Assembly: GCF_900113055.1 (NCBI RefSeq)
Contig: NZ_FONZ01000003.1
Span: forward strand, 428,638-492,637
Length of the DNA: 64,000 nt
Direction of reading: 5' to 3'
DNA from: Flavimobilis marinus
GTDB taxonomy: Bacteria; Actinomycetota; Actinomycetes; Actinomycetales; Cellulomonadaceae
Both the position numbers and the translations under genes were made by a program. Positions 55,101 to 62,939 of the stretch are shown piece by piece; position 1 is the stretch's first letter, and each line of letters opens with the position of its first letter. The notes beneath the pieces were generated by a model. It had not been told where the DNA came from. It searched no databases and saw only the letters and a program-made list of their open reading frames with translations.

Positions 55101-55180
55101 TAGCCCCGGCGGCCCAGCACGCCCATGACGGTGGGCGCGACGATCGCCAGCACCAGATGGGCGAGGAGCACTGCCAGCAC
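52121..55180 (-). CDS. mnhA: Na+/H+ antiporter subunit MnhA fused to MnhB
   Basis: A 1019-residue fused A/B subunit of the Mrp antiporter, the first gene of a complete six-gene operon that exchanges Na+ (or K+) for protons. The NuoL-like core has [64 protein letters not shown] and the [14 protein letters not shown] helix. The C-terminal part carries a hydrogenase-4-like/MrpB region ([39 protein letters not shown]). Twenty or more helices are predicted. The GTG start has GGAG 7 bases upstream. Confidence 0.95.
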   Translation of the reverse strand: [1019 protein letters not shown]

Positions 55181-55290
55181 GTCCGGCTCCGTCCTGTGGT
55201 GGGCGGGTGGTCGGTCACCCCCAGGGCAGGCGTCGGCTGGGCACCAGGCGAACCGCGGGTTGCCCGAATGTTATCAAGGGTGCCTGGGTG

Positions 55291-56292
55291 CTACAGGTCG
55301 GAGCGGGCCACCAGGAACTCGCTCTGATCAGCGATCTCACCGCCGACGACGTCGTGCAGCGCCCCTGTGAGCTTCGCCACGGAGATGGCCGCCCGCCCCC
55401 GAGCGATCCGGTGCGCGGTGGGCGGACGCTCCTCCTCGAGCTCGGTGAAGTCGTCGGGAACCCAGCGCACGCGGTAGGCGATGGCACCGCCGTCGGCCCA
55501 GGGGAGGCCGCGCAGGGAGACCGGCAGCAGCTCCTCACCGGCGATCTCGACGACCACGAGACCGTCGAGCCCGAGCGGCAGGTGCAGCGCATAGCCGCTG
55601 AGCGCCTCGGGCGACGTGAGCGCGGCGATGTCGACGTCGTCGGCGGCGGCGTGCAGCTCGGCGGCATCGGCGGCGTCGAGGTCTGCCGGCGACACCAGGT
55701 GCGCGGGCGGTCCGGCCCAGTCCTCACCACCGGGCGCATACACCGTGCGGGCGTCGACGTGGCGCGCCACGGCGAGCGCCGCCTCCGGCTCGAGCCAGAC
55801 GTCCGAGTACACGGTGAGGTCGATCTGCGCGTCGGGGTCGGGCGTGACGACGACGCCGTCGAGCACCGCGGTCCCGGCCAGCCGGCGCGCGGCGGCGACG
55901 AGCCACCGCACCACGCGGTCCTCCTCGCGCACGGGAAGCCCGGCGGGGAAGGCCCGGCCGAGGCCGTCCCGGTCGCCGCCGCCAGGGAAGGGCGGCTCCC
56001 CCCGCTCGCGCGGGCACGACACCACGAAGACGCTGCCCCCGCGGCCGCCGTTGGACGCATAGGGACCGCGCAGGGCGGTGTGGCGCGAGGTGCGCAGCAG
56101 GCCCGGCTCGAGCACCCCGTCCCGCCCGGGCGTCGGCGGCACCTCCCAGCGGGTGGTCGGGAACCGGCTGAGCGCGAGGAGCTCGACCTCCTCCGCCTCG
56201 ACCTCCGCGCCCACGACGAGCAGGTGGCGCGACTGTCGCATGCCCGGACCGGCGGGCGCCTGGGCGGGCAGCGGCCGCAGGGTCACCGGCAC
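55291..56292 (-). CDS. Uncharacterised protein, paralogue of the 58.3-kb gene
   Basis: A 333-residue soluble protein with no family I recognise. It carries a block WLVAAARRLAGTAVLDGVVVTPDPDAQIDLTVYS and a block YALHLPLGLDGLVVVEIAG with AIAYRVRWVPDD, both of which have counterparts in the gene at 58295-59104. A Gly-rich insert (about 85-115, CPRERGEPPFPGGGDRDG) is private to this copy. The GTG start lies 1 bp after the dcd stop, so it is probably on the dcd transcript. There is no signal peptide or membrane segment. Confidence 0.7.
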   Translation of the reverse strand: MPVTLRPLPAQAPAGPGMRQSRHLLVVGAEVEAEEVELLALSRFPTTRWEVPPTPGRDGVLEPGLLRTSRHTALRGPYASNGGRGGSVFVVSCPRERGEPPFPGGGDRDGLGRAFPAGLPVREEDRVVRWLVAAARRLAGTAVLDGVVVTPDPDAQIDLTVYSDVWLEPEAALAVARHVDARTVYAPGGEDWAGPPAHLVSPADLDAADAAELHAAADDVDIAALTSPEALSGYALHLPLGLDGLVVVEIAGEELLPVSLRGLPWADGGAIAYRVRWVPDDFTELEEERPPTAHRIARGRAAISVAKLTGALHDVVGGEIADQSEFLVARSDL

Positions 56293-56293
56293 C

Positions 56294-56869
56294 TCACACC
56301 TCGCTGCGGTGGAAGCCCTGCCACGAGCGCGACGCCGTCGGACCGCGCTGGCCCTGGTAGCGGGAACCGTACTGGGCGCTGCCGTACGGGTGCTCGGCCG
56401 GGCTCGACAGGCGGAAGAAGCACAGCTGGCCGATCTTCATGCCGGGCCACAGCATGATCGGCAGGGTGGCGACGTTGCTCAGCTCGAGGGTGACGTGCCC
56501 GTCGAAGCCAGGGTCGATGAACCCCGCGGTGGAGTGTGTGAGCAGGCCGAGGCGCCCGAGCGACGACTTGCCCTCGAGGCGCGCCGCGACGTCGTCGGGC
56601 AGCCCGACCGTCTCGAACGTCGAGCCCAGCACGAACTCGCCGGGGTGCAGCACGAACGCCTCGCCCGGCGCGGTCTCCACGAGGCGGGTGAGCTCGGGCT
56701 GGTCGGCCGCGGGGTCGATCACGGGATAGCGGTGGTTGTCGAAGAGCCGGAAGAACCGGTCGAGCCGGACGTCGATGCTCGACGGCTGGATCATCGTGGG
56801 GTCGTACGGGTCCAGACGGACGCGGCCGGAGGCGAGCTCGTCGCGGATGTCGCGGTCGGAGAGAAGCAC
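56294..56869 (-). CDS. dcd: dCTP deaminase
   Basis: A 191-residue trimeric dCTP deaminase supplying dUTP or dUMP for thymidylate synthesis. Motifs are [63 protein letters not shown] and the catalytic Glu in [11 protein letters not shown]. The start is GTG 56869. Whether it is the bifunctional dUMP-forming type cannot be told. It heads a unit with the unknown protein. Confidence 0.96.
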   Translation of the reverse strand: MLLSDRDIRDELASGRVRLDPYDPTMIQPSSIDVRLDRFFRLFDNHRYPVIDPAADQPELTRLVETAPGEAFVLHPGEFVLGSTFETVGLPDDVAARLEGKSSLGRLGLLTHSTAGFIDPGFDGHVTLELSNVATLPIMLWPGMKIGQLCFFRLSSPAEHPYGSAQYGSRYQGQRGPTASRSWQGFHRSEV

Positions 56870-56894
56870 GGTGCCACCGTAGCGCCAGGTTGGG

Positions 56895-56900
56895 TATGAT
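56895..56900 (+). promoter_or_regulatory. -10 element of the tRNA-Gly promoter
   Basis: TATGAT preceded by TGGG (extended -10) lies 30 bases before the tRNA 5' end, consistent with a short precursor leader. No convincing -35 is visible at 17 bp. Confidence 0.5.
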
Positions 56901-56930
56901 CGTCCACGAACCGCTCGCGGTTCACCCCAT

Positions 56931-57001
56931 GCGGATGTAGTTCAATGGTAGAACTTCAGCTTCCCAAGCTGATAGCGCGGGTTCGATTCCCGTCATCCGC
57001 T
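56931..57001 (+). tRNA. tRNA-Gly (anticodon CCC)
   Basis: A 71-base tRNA with a 7-bp acceptor stem (GCGGATG/CATCCGC). The anticodon stem TCAGC/GCTGA encloses loop TTCCCAA, giving anticodon CCC, and the T-arm has GGTTCGATTCC. The 3' CCA is encoded (57002-57004). It reads GGG glycine codons. Confidence 0.95.
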
Positions 57002-57058
57002 CCACATCGAGGGGCCGCCGTCCGGCGGCCCCTCGAGTCGTCTGGGGCCACTGCCACC

Positions 57059-57670
57059 TCAGACGGCGCGCAGCACCGCCACGAGGAAGTCCGAGTCTGC
57101 CTCGAACGGGCGCAGGTCCCACGTCGAGAGCAGGACGTCGGTGGCGAGCCCAACACGCTGGGCGTCGTCGAGCAGCTCGCGGAACTCCACCCCGCGTCCC
57201 GCCCCGAGGCCGATGACCGCGCGTCCCCCCGGGACGAGGTGCGCGCGCATCCCCGCGAGCGCGTCGCCGAGCGTCCCGGGCGCGAGGAACGTCAGGACGT
57301 TGCCCGCGCAGACGATCACGTCGAACGGGTCGGCGATCCCGGCCGCGGGAAGGTCCAGGGCAGACAGGTCGCCCACGAGCCACGTCGCGCTCGGGTGGTC
57401 CTGCTGCGCCACCGAGATCAGGTACGGGTCGATGTCGACGCCCACGACGGTGTGCCCGCGCCGCGCGAGCTCGCCGCCCACGCGGCCCGGACCGCTGCCC
57501 GCGTCGAGGATGCGCGCGCCGCGCCCAGCGAGCGCGTCGATCATCCGCGCCTCACCATCGAGGTCCTGCCCGGCGGCGGCCATCTGGCGGAACCGGTCGG
57601 CGTACCAGACGGAGTGCTCGGGGTTGCGCTCGGTCATCTCTTCCCAGCGGCTGCGGGGACGCTCGCTCAT
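57059..57670 (-). CDS. SAM-dependent methyltransferase (class I)
   Basis: A 203-residue Rossmann methyltransferase. The SAM motif I is ILDAGSGPGRVGGELARRGHTVVGVDIDP; DVIVCAGNVLTFLAPGTL and GGRAVIGLGAGRG follow. ATG 57670 has GAGAGG upstream; a longer frame to 57718 is unconserved. The substrate is unknown. It is transcribed opposite to the adjacent tRNA. Confidence 0.88.
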   Translation of the reverse strand: MSERPRSRWEEMTERNPEHSVWYADRFRQMAAAGQDLDGEARMIDALAGRGARILDAGSGPGRVGGELARRGHTVVGVDIDPYLISVAQQDHPSATWLVGDLSALDLPAAGIADPFDVIVCAGNVLTFLAPGTLGDALAGMRAHLVPGGRAVIGLGAGRGVEFRELLDDAQRVGLATDVLLSTWDLRPFEADSDFLVAVLRAV

Positions 57671-57801
57671 GGGTGCCTCTCGGGTGGGTGCGGGACCGCG
57701 TGCGCGGCTCGCGACCATCGTGGCACGGGCGGACCGACCACCTGCTGGGACCCTCGGCGGCCGGTTCGTCGCGATCGGGGCCGGCGACGGATGATGCGTG
57801 C

Positions 57802-58290
57802 ATGCGCACGTTCTTCTCCTTCCCCAACCCGGTCAACGAGCTCGCGGCCCGCACGGTCGCCGCCGGCGTCGTCGTGCTCGCGCTCACGGCCGCCGTGACG
57901 CTCTGGACCCCCGTGGTCGTGGTGCTCGCCGCCGGGTTCGTGGGCCGGCTCCTCGCGGGGCCCCGGCTGTCGCCGCTGGGCTGGGTGGCACAACGCGTCA
58001 TCGCGCCGCGGCTCGGCCCCGCGCGCCTCGTGCCGGGACCGCCCAAGCGGTTCGCGCAGGGGATCGGCGCGACGCTCACCGTCGCCGCCACGGTCGCGCT
58101 GCTGCTCGACGCACCCGCGGTGACGCTCGTCCTGCTCGGCGTCCTCGTCATCGCCGCCTCGCTCGAGGCGTTCGCGGGCTTCTGCCTGGGCTGCTGGATG
58201 TTCGGGCGGCTCCAGGCGGTCGGGCTCGTGCCTGCGTCGGTGTGCGAGGCGTGCAACGACATCCGGCTGCGACGCACCGCGACGGTCTGA
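57802..58290 (+). CDS. DUF4395 membrane protein
   Basis: A 162-residue membrane protein with four helices. The family pattern includes FPNPVNELAARTVAAGVVVL, GPPKRFAQGIGATLTV and the FAGFCLGCWMFGRL motif with a CxxC pair, plus SVCEACNDI at the C-terminus. DUF4395 proteins are often encoded beside thioredoxin-like or rhodanese proteins; none is adjacent here. The two CxxC motifs suggest redox or metal chemistry. Its start is ATG 57802. Confidence 0.85.
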   Translation: MRTFFSFPNPVNELAARTVAAGVVVLALTAAVTLWTPVVVVLAAGFVGRLLAGPRLSPLGWVAQRVIAPRLGPARLVPGPPKRFAQGIGATLTVAATVALLLDAPAVTLVLLGVLVIAASLEAFAGFCLGCWMFGRLQAVGLVPASVCEACNDIRLRRTATV

Positions 58291-58294
58291 GGCG

Positions 58295-59104
58295 TCACCG
58301 CTGGGCGCGACGCTCCAGCTCGGCGGTCGTGACGATCAGACCGTCGGCGTCGGTCGCCTCACCCGCGACCGACTCGAGCAGCCGGAGCGCGATCCTCGCG
58401 ACGACCGGCACGAGCCGCTCCCGGGCGATCGCGTCGAGGGACGTGGCACCGTGGTGCTCGCCGTCGTCCGCCTCTCCCGTGGGCGAGACCCAACGGAACC
58501 GGTGCTCGACGCCGCCCGGCACCGTGCGGACGTCGACCAGCACGCTGCCGTCGTAGCTCGAGGGGACCTCCAGGAGGTAGCCGACCTCGTCGGACCCAAC
58601 CAGCACCGCCCTCGGGGTCACCCCGCGGACGAGCCTCAGCGACTCCTCCGCCGAGAGCGTCCGCGCGGACGACACCCGCAGGTTGACGCAGGCGCCCATC
58701 CCTGGACGCGTGATCGCGCCGTCGGCGAGGACAGCGCCGCCGGTGTGGCGCGCGACGGCGTGCAACCATCCCAGGGTCTGCGGCGTCGGGGCATGCAGGG
58801 CGTGCACCTGCCACGCGTGAGGCAGCGCGAAGCGCGCGGCGTCGGGTTCCCCGAGGGGCGTCGGGCCGACGAGCGTGGTCCCGGAGCCCAGCTCGAGCTC
58901 TCCCGTCACCGTGGTCGGCGTGACGCCAGCCCCGCGGAACCGGGCGCCCGTCAGCGGGCGCCCGAGCGCCGCCAGGTCGTCGGCGGACCTCGGCGCAGTC
59001 ACCCACCGGGCCTCCGGGAACCAGGATCGCGCCAGCCCGAGGATGTCCGTCGACGGCGGCACGACGACGCACGTCAGGTCGTCGCGTCCCTCACCTGTGG
59101 TCAC
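58295..59104 (-). CDS. Uncharacterised protein, paralogue of the 55.3-kb gene
   Basis: A 269-residue soluble protein without a recognised family. It shares with the 55.3-kb gene the block WLHAVARHTGGAVLADGAI plus a YLLEVPSSYDGSVLVDV/HRFRWVSPTGE block, in the same order. It has an extra TLSAEESLRLVRG helix. GTG 59104 is chosen (AGGG upstream); GTG 59155 is longer. It is divergent from the tetR-type gene, whose operator lies in the shared 95 bp. Confidence 0.7.
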   Translation of the reverse strand: MTTGEGRDDLTCVVVPPSTDILGLARSWFPEARWVTAPRSADDLAALGRPLTGARFRGAGVTPTTVTGELELGSGTTLVGPTPLGEPDAARFALPHAWQVHALHAPTPQTLGWLHAVARHTGGAVLADGAITRPGMGACVNLRVSSARTLSAEESLRLVRGVTPRAVLVGSDEVGYLLEVPSSYDGSVLVDVRTVPGGVEHRFRWVSPTGEADDGEHHGATSLDAIARERLVPVVARIALRLLESVAGEATDADGLIVTTAELERRAQR

Positions 59105-59173
59105 GGCATCGGACCCTGGTGGGGCCTTGGGTCGCCGCTGTTGCGAGCGCAACACCGGCGCGTGTCATCGGAC

Positions 59174-59198
59174 GTGACATCTGATGGCAAGATGTCAC
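59174..59198. promoter_or_regulatory. Predicted TetR operator
   Basis: GTGACATCT-n7-AGATGTCAC is a perfect 9-bp inverted repeat ending one base before the tetR ATG at 59200. A TetR protein could bind it and shut its own, probably leaderless, transcript, and possibly the divergent gene at 59104. Confidence 0.7.
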
Positions 59199-59199
59199 T

Positions 59200-59802
59200 A
59201 TGCCCAAGATCATCGGAGGTTCGCTGGCCGAGCACCGGCAGCAGACGCGCCTCCGGCTGTTCGCCGCCCTCTCTGCCCTGATGGCCGACCGCGGATTCGA
59301 CGCCATCACGCTCGCCGAGATCGCCCAGCGGGCGGGGATCGGCCGCACTGCGGTGTACAACCACTTCCCCGACAAGGAGTCGCTGCTCGTCGGGTTCATC
59401 AACCACGAGACCAGCGAGTACGTGGCGACACTCGAGGCGGACCTGCGCGACGTCGCCGATCCCGTCGAACAACTGCGCACCTACGTCCGCGCGCAGATGC
59501 GCCTCAAGCGCGTCTTTCACCTGGCTCCCGGACCCGACCTGCGCACCGTGCTCTCGCGCGGCACCCAGCGCCAGCTCCGCGAGCACGTCGTCATGATCGA
59601 GTCGATCCTGCGCCGCATCATCGAGGCGGGTATCGAGTCCGGCGTGCTCCCCCCGCAGGACCTCACGGTGACCGTGAGCCTCGTCAACGCCTGCCTGTCC
59701 GGCCGCAACCTCAGCGAGGACGAGGCTGGTCGCGCGGACGCCGTCCGCGCGACCGAAGCCTTCGTCCTGCGCGCCGTGGGCGCACAGCCCGACGCGGCGT
59801 AG
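59200..59802 (+). CDS. TetR-family transcriptional regulator
   Basis: A 200-residue TetR regulator. The N-terminal helix-turn-helix is LFAALSALMADRGFDAITLAEIAQRAGIGRTAVYNHFPDKESLL. The C-terminal ligand domain is helical and unassigned. ATG 59200 is placed directly behind the palindrome with no ribosome site, consistent with leaderless translation. The likely target is itself and perhaps the divergent unknown protein. Confidence 0.92.
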   Translation: MPKIIGGSLAEHRQQTRLRLFAALSALMADRGFDAITLAEIAQRAGIGRTAVYNHFPDKESLLVGFINHETSEYVATLEADLRDVADPVEQLRTYVRAQMRLKRVFHLAPGPDLRTVLSRGTQRQLREHVVMIESILRRIIEAGIESGVLPPQDLTVTVSLVNACLSGRNLSEDEAGRADAVRATEAFVLRAVGAQPDAA

Positions 59803-59807
59803 ACCCG

Positions 59808-60083
59808 TCAGACGACGGGCGGGTCCTCGCGGCGGACCGTCGTCTGCTGCGTGGTCGTGGAGCCCGACGGCGGCAGGCCGTCGTCGCGACGCTCCACCAC
59901 GGTCCGGTGGCTCGTGTTGGAACGCTGCGCGTTCACGATCAACGCGATGATGAGCGCGAGGAGCCCAGCGCCGAGGCAGATGTAGCCGATCATCGTCAGG
60001 TCCACGTTGGCGATAGAGTCCTGCACCGCAAAGGCGAGGATCGCTCCGACCACGATGAGGAAGATTCCTAGACCGATTCCCAT
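59808..60083 (-). CDS. DUF6458 small membrane protein
   Basis: A 91-residue protein with two helices (GIGLGIFLIVVGAILAFAV and YICLGAGLLALIIALIV) and a charged tail with Thr/Gln/Arg residues. This fits the actinobacterial DUF6458 family; its function is unknown. AAGGAG is 7 bases before ATG 60083. It lies convergent to the tetR gene, 5 bp apart. Confidence 0.85.
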   Translation of the reverse strand: MGIGLGIFLIVVGAILAFAVQDSIANVDLTMIGYICLGAGLLALIIALIVNAQRSNTSHRTVVERRDDGLPPSGSTTTQQTTVRREDPPVV

Positions 60084-60198
60084 GTCCGCTCCTTCGTCCG
60101 TGGGCGAGGGGCCGCCCGTGGCCAGTGTTGCGGCCGATGGACGTTTCCGCACCTCGAACGCCTGCGGGCGGGTGCGGCAGCGGCTCGCAGGATGCTGG

Positions 60199-62175
60199 TC
60201 AGTCCCGCTCGGCCAGGCGGGCGAGCATCGCGTTGTAGTCGTCGAGCTCCGTGTCCCCCGACCGCTCGACCCGGCGGTCGCGGCGCGTCGCTGTGCGCTC
60301 GTCGTCCTTGGCCCAGCGCACCGCCACGACGATCGCGAGCAGCATCGTCGGGATCTCCCCGATGCCCCACGCGATCGAGCCGCCGAGCTGCTGGTCGACG
60401 ATCGCCGAGTCGCCCCACGGACGGCCCAGCAGACCGAACCAGTCCGCCACCATGAGCGACTCGCTCGTGACGAGGGTGACCCCGAAGAACGCGTGGAAGG
60501 CCATCGTCGCGAACAGCAGCAGCAGCCGCTGGGGATAGCCCGGTCGCTGGGGTCCCGGGTCGATGCCGATGAGCGCGTTGGCGAAGAGGTACCCGGCGAG
60601 CGAGAAGTGCGCGATCATCGCGAGGTGACCCACGTGGGTCGTCAGCGAGAGCTCGAACAGGCCCGAGTAGTAGAAGACCATCATCGAGCCGGCGAAGTTC
60701 GCGGCAGCCACCCCGGGGTGGGCGAAGAACCTGCCCCAGCGGGAGTGCACGAGCACGAGCAGCCACTCGCGCGGCCCACGGGAGCCGTCCTTGCGCGCCG
60801 GCAGGGCGCGAAGCGCGAGCGTCACCGGCGCGGCCATGACGAGGAAGATCGGGATGACCATCGCCAGCACCATGTGCTGGACCATATGGGCGCTGAACAG
60901 CACGTGGCCGTAGACCGCGGGTCCGCCCGACGTGACCCACGCGAGGATCGCCATGCCGACGAGCCAGGACGCCGTGCGACCGCCCGACCAGCGGTCGCCC
61001 CGCGCGCGCAGGCGCAGGTGCCAGCGGACGTACACGAGCACCCCTGCGACGACGACGAGCAGCATCAGCACGTCGGGGCGCCACTCGGTGAACCAGGTCG
61101 CTCCGGTCTGCTCGGGAGGCAGCGGCTCCCCGGTGACCACCTGCGCGGGTGTCGGTGCCGCGGGCGCCTCGTCCGGGACGGGCGGTGAGGTGCCCGCAAG
61201 GGCGGCGGCGACGCCGGAGACGGCCCCCATCGCCGCGAGCTCGACCGCCGCCAACCGCCAGAACACCCAGCGCTGCTGGCCGTCGGCGGACGCGAGCCGG
61301 CGCGACAGGCCGCGCCGGTGCGCCCAGCCGAGAGCGCCCAGGAGGACCAGCAGCACGACCTTGGCGAGGACGAGCGCCCCGTACGCGGTCCCCAGGGCGT
61401 CGAGCGAGCCGACGCGAACCCAGGCGCTCACGAGACCGGACACGCCAACGACGACGTAGCACCACAGGGCGACCCGCGAGTAGCGCGCGACCACGACGGG
61501 CAGCGTGGCGGTCAGACCGCCGCGCACCCGGAGCACCGCGAGCACGACGAGCGGGCCGAGCCAGACCGCGGCGCCGGCGAGGTGCAAGAACATGGCCGAG
61601 ACCGCGACGCGATGGTTGTCCGCTCCCGACGTGTGGCCCGTCAGCGAGACGAGCGCGAGGGCGACGGCCACGAGCCCGAGGAGCCAGGCCGAGCCCGTGG
61701 GCGTCTCCACGAGCAGCGTGAGCACCGTGACGACGGCGGCAACCACGACGACGGCGGCGAGCACCCGCCCGAGGGGAAGCCGCATGAAGCTGCCCAGCAG
61801 CTCCCCGACGTCGCCCTCGCCGAGGCGGGCGCCGAGGACATCGGCAAACACGACGAAGACGTCCATGAGCGCCACGAGCGTCCAGGCCCCAGCGGCCACG
61901 GCCGCCGTGGTGAGGGCGCGCGACCGGTCCTTGTCCGCAGGGAGCAAGAAGGCGGCGGCGAGGAGTCCGCCGACCGTGGTGGCGATGGCGAGGTTGCCGA
62001 GGACGCCCGTGACGGGGAGGAGCACCCGCACCGTCGCGCCAGCGTCCGCGATCGCGCTGGCCTCGAACACTCCACCGACGATCCCCGCCGCCAGGGTCGC
62101 GAGAAGCGCGACCAGGACGAGCGACGCGACGCCCCAGACCGGGGTGCGCACGCTGGGATGAGAGAGCCGGGCCAC
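60199..62175 (-). CDS. CopD-CtaG fusion membrane protein (copper resistance / cytochrome oxidase assembly)
   Basis: A 658-residue membrane protein. The N-terminal half (about 1-330) is CopD-like, with AVSAMFLHLAGAAVWLGPLVVLAVLR (His, Trp). The C-terminal half (about 365-630) is CtaG_2/caa3-assembly-like, with YGHVLFSAHMVQHMVLAMVIPIFLV and HVGHLAMIAHFSLAGYLFANALIG, rich in His that may bind copper. About 16 helices. It should supply copper to cytochrome c oxidase; fused forms are typical of actinobacteria. The start ATG is at 62175. It is a single-gene unit. Confidence 0.9.
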   Translation of the reverse strand: MARLSHPSVRTPVWGVASLVLVALLATLAAGIVGGVFEASAIADAGATVRVLLPVTGVLGNLAIATTVGGLLAAAFLLPADKDRSRALTTAAVAAGAWTLVALMDVFVVFADVLGARLGEGDVGELLGSFMRLPLGRVLAAVVVVAAVVTVLTLLVETPTGSAWLLGLVAVALALVSLTGHTSGADNHRVAVSAMFLHLAGAAVWLGPLVVLAVLRVRGGLTATLPVVVARYSRVALWCYVVVGVSGLVSAWVRVGSLDALGTAYGALVLAKVVLLVLLGALGWAHRRGLSRRLASADGQQRWVFWRLAAVELAAMGAVSGVAAALAGTSPPVPDEAPAAPTPAQVVTGEPLPPEQTGATWFTEWRPDVLMLLVVVAGVLVYVRWHLRLRARGDRWSGGRTASWLVGMAILAWVTSGGPAVYGHVLFSAHMVQHMVLAMVIPIFLVMAAPVTLALRALPARKDGSRGPREWLLVLVHSRWGRFFAHPGVAAANFAGSMMVFYYSGLFELSLTTHVGHLAMIAHFSLAGYLFANALIGIDPGPQRPGYPQRLLLLFATMAFHAFFGVTLVTSESLMVADWFGLLGRPWGDSAIVDQQLGGSIAWGIGEIPTMLLAIVVAVRWAKDDERTATRRDRRVERSGDTELDDYNAMLARLAERD

Positions 62176-62285
62176 CGTGCCAGCCTAGGCCGTGCCGATG
62201 CGCCCCGGGCCCGCCGTCGGCGTAGGTTGGGTCACGTTGACGTTCGGCGTGCGCTCGCGCACGTCCTGAGTGAGAGGTGGCCGGG

Positions 62286-62924
62286 ATGGCGCACATCGTG
62301 GTGTTCGGCGGGACCGGGTTTGCGGGACGGAACATCGTCCACGAGGCGGGGTCACGCGGCCACTCCGTGGTGGTCGTCTCACGGTCCCGCGTGATCGACG
62401 GCTCCCTCAAGGACGAGACGACCTACCGACAGGGCGACGTGGGTGATGCCGACCTCGTGGACGAGCTGGCGCGGGCAGCGGACGTCGTCGTCGTCGCCAC
62501 GCCAGCGTCGGGCACGCCGCCGCTCGTGGAGGCGGTCCCCCACCTCCTCGCCGCCTGCGCAGAGCACGGCGCGCGCCTCGGGTTCGTCGGTGGCGCGGGC
62601 TCGCTGCGCGCGGGTGACGGCATGCTCCTCGAGCAGCCCGACTTCCCGGCTGACTATCTCCCGGAGGCGAGGGCGCACGCGGACGTCCTCGACGCGTTGC
62701 GCGCCGCTGACACCCCCGTCTCGTGGTTCTACCTGAGCCCGCCGCCGGTGTTCGGCGCGCAGGCACCGGGAAAGCCGACGGGCCACTATCGGCTGGGCAA
62801 GGACGAGCCGGTGGTCACCGACGACGGCGAGTCGACGATCTCCGGGGCGGACCTCGCGGTTGCGCTCGTGGACGAGATCGAGAAGGGCGCTCACCACCAG
62901 GCGCGCTTCACCGTGGGGTACTGA
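62286..62924 (+). CDS. NAD(P)-binding Rossmann protein (atypical SDR)
   Basis: A 212-residue protein with the nucleotide-binding motif VVFGGTGFAGRNIVHEAGSRGH at the N-terminus and a helical remainder. It resembles the YwnB/biliverdin-reductase-like group of NAD(P)-binding proteins. ATG 62286 lies 8 bases after GAGAGG; GTG 62277 is alternative. The substrate is unknown. The alkD-like gene starts 15 bp downstream, so the two are probably one unit. Confidence 0.88.
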   Translation: MAHIVVFGGTGFAGRNIVHEAGSRGHSVVVVSRSRVIDGSLKDETTYRQGDVGDADLVDELARAADVVVVATPASGTPPLVEAVPHLLAACAEHGARLGFVGGAGSLRAGDGMLLEQPDFPADYLPEARAHADVLDALRAADTPVSWFYLSPPPVFGAQAPGKPTGHYRLGKDEPVVTDDGESTISGADLAVALVDEIEKGAHHQARFTVGY

Positions 62925-62939
62925 GCGGGCGGCCTGACC

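Noticed and set aside
52151..55327. A 1058-codon open frame on the plus strand
   Set aside because: It is the antisense shadow of mnhA, composed mainly of Arg, Asp and Gly, with no domain; mnhA on the other strand is clearly real.
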